A stretch of 37,813 nt of DNA. Source: Pedosphaera sp. GTDB lineage: Bacteria; Verrucomicrobiota; Verrucomicrobiia; Limisphaerales; F1-12-MAGs170. Below are positions 34,088 to 37,813 of the stretch, piece by piece (the stretch's first letter is position 1; every line of letters starts with the position of its first letter). Location: assembly GCA_009695275.1 (NCBI GenBank), contig SIBF01000021.1:1-37813 (forward strand), given 5' to 3'. The notes beneath the pieces were generated by a model that saw only the letters and a program-made list of their open reading frames with translations, did no database searches and was not told the origin of the DNA. The position numbers were made by a program, and so were the translations under genes.

Positions 34088-36769
34088 TTGGTGGTGCTGA
34101 TGGTCGCTTTTCAATCCCGCAAGATAGCACTCTCAGCACATTATCAGACCCCTTTCCTAGCCACTTTTCCAATTGCTGGAGCGAAGTCGCCTGTTAGATT
34201 GAGCGCCTTGAAACGTGACCGTCCATCATCCGGAAAAAAACCATCGAGAACCTTGCCGGAGCCGGCTCATCCTAGGGTCGCACCTCGGCTGGGACATGAT
34301 GCGGCCGCGATTCCTCAAGTCAAAAAATGGCTGTTTCGTTTTGGTGCGCTGTTCTTGATCCCAGTTCTGCTGCTGGGCGGTGGCGAGCTGATTCTGCGGC
34401 TGGCCGGTTACGGTTATCCGACAGACTTTTTTCTTCCGCAACGCATCGGAGACCGGGAGACCTTCGTGGAAAACGGCCGGTTTGCCTGGCGCTTCTTTCC
34501 ACCGCGTCTGGCTCGGCGTCCGAGTCCGACAGTGATGGAGGCGCATAAGCGCAACAGCGTCTTCCGGGTGTTTGTCTTTGGCGAATCAGCGGCCATGGGC
34601 GATCCCAATCCGAGTTTCTCGGTCAGCCGTATTCTGGAGGTGCTCTTGCGCGAACGCTTCCCAGGAGTCCAATTCGAGATTATCAACGTCGCGTTCACTG
34701 CGATCAATTCCCACGTCATTCTTCCAATCGCTCGCGAATGCGCCCGACATCAGGGTGATTTGTGGATCATTTACATGGGTAACAACGAGGTGGCGGGGCC
34801 TTTTGGTCCAGCCACCATCGCGGGCGAGCCTTCGCTGAATCTGAATTTGATTCGAGCCAGTGTAGCTCTCAAACGATTCAAAGTGGGCCAGCTTTTGGAG
34901 CAGGCAAAGATCAGGCTTATGCCGGGCGCGGCCGGTCCCATCTCCTGGGCTGGCTTGCGAATGTTTGTCGAGAACCAGATTCGGCAAGAGGATCCCAGGT
35001 TGTCCAGGGTCTATGACAATTTCGAAGCGAACCTGCAGTCCATGCTGCGCGCGGGTGAATCGACAGGGGCAAAAATTCTCGTCAGCACGGTCGCCTCCAA
35101 TTTGAAGGATTGTCCTCCGTTCTCTTCCGCGCACGCCCCAGGCCTGAGCGAGAGCGGGAAGGCTTCATGGGACCAAGCCTTTCAGGAGGGCCTGAAGCTC
35201 GAGTCGGCCGGCCAGTTCGAAGAGGCCATCCGCAGCTACATGCGAGCAAGCGAGATCGACGCCGGTTTTGCCGAATTGCAATTTCGGCTGGGCCGATGTC
35301 ACCTCGCGCAGAATCGTATCGAGTTGGCGCGACCCTGCTTCGAGCAAGCGCGGGATTTCGACACCCTGCGCTTCCGCGCGGATTCCCGTATGAACGCGAT
35401 CGTCACTCATGCAGCGCTCGGCCAGGAGGGTCGAGGCATTCATTTGATCGATGCGCGGGAGGCTTTGGGCCGGGCTTGCTTGGATGGCCTTCCGGGCGAC
35501 GAACTCTTTTTTGATCACGTTCATTTGAGTTTCGATGGCAACTACGCTCTGGCGGCCGCGTTTGCCGAGCAGGCCGCAAAAGCGTTGCCTGGTGCAATCA
35601 GCGTCAAGGACACCGGACGTTGGGCTTCCGCGGAACTCTGCGCTCAGCGCCTCGCTCTGGGCGGGTGGGATCGATACCAGATGTATGAACTGATGGAGCG
35701 CCGCCTCAAGGAACCACCTTTCGCCCAGCAATCCAATCAGGCCGCTCGCCTCCAACGTTTCCGGGAGAAACTGGCCGGGCTGAAGGGAGCGCTGGCGCCG
35801 GGTGGACTTGAGCAAGCCGCAGCTCTCTATCGTTCTGCGATCGAGGTTGCTCCCAACGATTTCCAATTGCACGAGAACTTCGCTCGGCTCCTCGATTCTC
35901 GCGGCGATGTCGAGGGTGTCATTGCTCATACTCGGAAGTTCGCGGAACTGGCCCCGCATTGTCCGACTCCCTACTACAACCTCGGGCTCATCTCCGACGC
36001 CCAGGGCCGAGCGACGGAGGCACTGGATTATTTCGCACAAGCGCTGCGACATCGGCCGGATTACCCGGAGGCATTCAATGGGATCGGCCAGACTCAGGCA
36101 AAACGGGGTTTGACGAACGAGGCTCTCGCCGCTTTCCAGCGCGCTTTGCAGTTACGGCCCGACTATGTGGAGGCGCTGCTCAATGTGGGGAAAATGCGAG
36201 AGAAGGCTCACGACTTTGCTTCGGCGCGAGAATCCTACCTCAAGGCATTTCAGATTCAGTCCAACTCGTTCACGGTTCGCCTCCATGTCGGAGATATTTT
36301 GGTCCGGACCGGAGATTTGTTCGAAGGGACGAAACACCATGCGGAAGCGGTCCGACTCCAGCCCGCGAAGGCCTTGAGCCATTTTGCGGGTTTGATCGAG
36401 GCTCAACCAGCGGACTCGATGTCCCATTTCCTTTATGCGAATGCCTTGGCCGCCGACGGACGAGCTCCGGCAGCCTTGCCGCAACTCCAGGAGGCGGTGC
36501 GCTTAAAGCCGGAATTCTGGGAGGCTCGCTATCTCCTGGGCGTGGAACTTGCACTCCAGAACAATCTGACCGAAGCGGAAAGCCAATTCCGAGAGGTGAT
36601 CCGGTTCAATGCCAATTTCGCTCCAGCCCGAGTCAATCTGGGAGTGGCGCTAGCCAAGGCGATGAAACTCACCGACGCTCGCCAGCAATTCGAGGCAGCG
36701 TTACAGTTCGATCCCACCAACAAGCTGGCTCGTCAATACCTTCAGACCCTACAATCGATGGGGCGCTGA
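34088..36769 (+). CDS. Membrane-anchored SGNH-hydrolase-like protein with TPR repeats
   Basis: An ~893-residue protein. One transmembrane segment (~residues 81-105) is followed by an SGNH/GDSL-like domain with the nucleophile motif G165-E-S167, a YMGNNE block and the Asp-x-x-His pair Asp476/His479 in FFDHVHLSFDGNY. A TPR pair (~360-430) is inserted between these blocks. The C-terminal ~350 residues (from about residue 540) are tandem TPRs (AAFQRALQLRPDYVEALLNVGKM and similar). The triad suggests an esterase or O-acetyl transfer role outside the cell, with the TPRs binding partners. The N-terminal ~80 residues are poorly conserved-looking, so the start is uncertain: TTG 34088 or ATG 34100. It diverges from the FG-GAP gene across the palindrome. 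Confidence 0.88.
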   Translation: MVVLMVAFQSRKIALSAHYQTPFLATFPIAGAKSPVRLSALKRDRPSSGKKPSRTLPEPAHPRVAPRLGHDAAAIPQVKKWLFRFGALFLIPVLLLGGGELILRLAGYGYPTDFFLPQRIGDRETFVENGRFAWRFFPPRLARRPSPTVMEAHKRNSVFRVFVFGESAAMGDPNPSFSVSRILEVLLRERFPGVQFEIINVAFTAINSHVILPIARECARHQGDLWIIYMGNNEVAGPFGPATIAGEPSLNLNLIRASVALKRFKVGQLLEQAKIRLMPGAAGPISWAGLRMFVENQIRQEDPRLSRVYDNFEANLQSMLRAGESTGAKILVSTVASNLKDCPPFSSAHAPGLSESGKASWDQAFQEGLKLESAGQFEEAIRSYMRASEIDAGFAELQFRLGRCHLAQNRIELARPCFEQARDFDTLRFRADSRMNAIVTHAALGQEGRGIHLIDAREALGRACLDGLPGDELFFDHVHLSFDGNYALAAAFAEQAAKALPGAISVKDTGRWASAELCAQRLALGGWDRYQMYELMERRLKEPPFAQQSNQAARLQRFREKLAGLKGALAPGGLEQAAALYRSAIEVAPNDFQLHENFARLLDSRGDVEGVIAHTRKFAELAPHCPTPYYNLGLISDAQGRATEALDYFAQALRHRPDYPEAFNGIGQTQAKRGLTNEALAAFQRALQLRPDYVEALLNVGKMREKAHDFASARESYLKAFQIQSNSFTVRLHVGDILVRTGDLFEGTKHHAEAVRLQPAKALSHFAGLIEAQPADSMSHFLYANALAADGRAPAALPQLQEAVRLKPEFWEARYLLGVELALQNNLTEAESQFREVIRFNANFAPARVNLGVALAKAMKLTDARQQFEAALQFDPTNKLARQYLQTLQSMGR

Positions 36770-36894
36770 GGTGACTTGGCCGCGGCTCTGTCACCCAGTG
36801 CATGCGCAAAGCGGAAGTGGACTTTCCATGAACCCCTGCATGAGTGATCTCCTACCAAGAGCATCTAAACGTCAACCGGTGCGGTGAGATTAAA

Positions 36895-36924
36895 AAAGAG
36901 GCCGGACTTTCGTCCGGCCTCTTT
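36895..36924. terminator. Strong hairpin terminator, convergent genes
   Basis: A perfect 13-bp stem (36895-36907 with 36912-36924) closes a TTTC loop. The stem holds GGCCGGAC and its complement. A run of six A at 36892-36897 reads as U on the minus strand, so it best terminates the minus gene ending at 36944. TTTGCGTTT on the other side may also serve the plus-strand SGNH-TPR gene. Confidence 0.85.
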
Positions 36925-36943
36925 GCGTTTCAACTAAGCGTGG

Positions 36944-37813
36944 TCAGTTCTTGACTCTCCCGAACAACGCCGCTGCTGTCGGTGTGAAGGTGTAAGGGCT
37001 TGCGGCCCCGGCCACGTCCGCCCATGGCCCAGTCACGGATGGAGCTGCCTGCAAGGTGCCGCCACCGGTCCATTCGAGGGTGATGCTGCCATTCGCGTTC
37101 CTGCTAGACTTTGTGAACTTCGCGGCGGGTGCTGCTGCGGCGGGAAGCAGCCAATCCACCGCGGCGTCAAACAATTTCAACCCCTCGGGAGTGGCGATTG
37201 AGGCCGTGTTATCCCCGAAGAAGAAGAAGACCCGACGAGCCGGCATTACAAAGCCGCCGAAGCCCTTGTCACCCTTCTCATAGCTATAGATAACCGCCAG
37301 GCTCGGATCGTCCGCCGCTGTGGCGACAATGCGAGCGCCCACCGGTGCGCCCCCGGAGTAGGTTTCCGCAGTGCTCACTGTGACCAAGCCTTTCGGGAAT
37401 CCCGCGGCCAGCGGGCTGGTTGCATCCACAATGTTGATCTGGGTCTGGCCAGCCGTGCTGCCGACTCCATTGGCCTCCTGGAAGGCGAAGGCATCCTCAC
37501 TCGACGCTTCCCATTCGAGAGCGGGAATGGCAAGGGTTCGAAACTTTCCAATGCCACCAACTTCCACAGTGCCAGAGCCAAGGCTCGAGGATTGGATAAT
37601 CAGACTAGCGCCGAGAGCGCTTGACCCATTATCAGGCACGTCAGAACCTCTTGCGAGCTCGACATTGAAACCTCGCTTCAGGAGACGCTGATACACTGCA
37701 ATGTCGCCTGCGAATGTGAGCGGCCCGGGGTCAGCCGTGACGAAATAAATGTATTGCGTCCCTGGAAATTTGATCGAGATGGGCACAGTGGTCGCAGAAC
37801 CCTCGAAGTTGCT
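36944..37813 (-). CDS. Secreted beta-rich protein, 5' end outside window
   Basis: The frame is open from the right edge of the window (37813) to a stop at 36944, about 289 residues. A GTG at 37786 could start it, but the nine upstream codons are also open (SNFEGSATTVPIS) and read like protein, so it is more likely the C-terminal part of a larger gene. VARIFFFF-like segments and the pattern RRVFFFFGDNTASIATPEGLKLFDAAVDWLL are visible. The end ITLEWTGGGTLQAAPSVTGPW is the beta module common at C-termini of secreted Verrucomicrobia proteins. The function is unknown. The strong hairpin just downstream ends the transcript. Confidence 0.75.
   Translation of the reverse strand, partial: SNFEGSATTVPISIKFPGTQYIYFVTADPGPLTFAGDIAVYQRLLKRGFNVELARGSDVPDNGSSALGASLIIQSSSLGSGTVEVGGIGKFRTLAIPALEWEASSEDAFAFQEANGVGSTAGQTQINIVDATSPLAAGFPKGLVTVSTAETYSGGAPVGARIVATAADDPSLAVIYSYEKGDKGFGGFVMPARRVFFFFGDNTASIATPEGLKLFDAAVDWLLPAAAAPAAKFTKSSRNANGSITLEWTGGGTLQAAPSVTGPWADVAGAASPYTFTPTAAALFGRVKN

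Overview
The window looks like chromosome from a Verrucomicrobiota bacterium, probably near the Pedosphaera/Limisphaerales group. This is inferred from gene content, not from any marker-gene comparison. The pointers are an H-x9-DG type pseudopilin, a PSD1/DUF1549-DUF1553 cytochrome-like protein next to a DUF1501 Tat protein, a PVC-type CxxCH haem protein, a TIGR03067 protein, giant FG-GAP/ASPIC-UnbV proteins and SGNH-TPR fusion proteins. Shine-Dalgarno sequences are mostly weak, and GTG and TTG starts occur.

Layout. 1-2.3 kb: a PTS EIIA (PtsN-like) gene and argS. 2.3-4.6 kb: a secreted SUMF1-like protein (minus strand) divergent from a pseudopilin. 4.7-11.9 kb: a block of exported proteins (PSD1 protein, DUF1501 protein, large alpha/beta-hydrolase) that look like environmental macromolecule handling. 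11.9-12.2 kb: a decayed IS110-family transposase start. 12.2-13.1 kb: a TIGR03067 protein and an overlapping small gene. 13.3-16.3 kb: a PVC-type haem-binding protein.

16.4-25.2 kb is the most striking part. A cupin-like gene overlaps a complete four-gene Wadjet (JetABCD) plasmid-defence operon encoding an SMC/MukB-like ATPase and a TOPRIM nuclease with intact motifs. A Phd/PIN toxin-antitoxin pair with its own good promoter follows directly. JetA does not resemble the type I (DUF3375) form. Wadjet is a described system; the link to the cupin-like gene is what I have not seen described.

25.2-28.1 kb: an SDR dehydrogenase, two doubtful small ORFs, a TPR protein and a sugar-phosphate nucleotidyltransferase. 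The last overlaps an unusual 553-residue ABC-2 permease that appears to be two permease halves fused in tandem, with no ATPase gene nearby. 29.9-36.8 kb: a ~1300-residue FG-GAP/ASPIC protein (minus) diverges from an SGNH-hydrolase/TPR membrane protein (plus). A perfect 22-bp palindrome sits between them and looks like an operator. The window ends in a strong hairpin terminator and the 3' part of a secreted minus-strand protein that runs off the right edge.

No rRNA, tRNA, CRISPR array or complete mobile element was seen. All calls come from reading the sequence; no database search was run.
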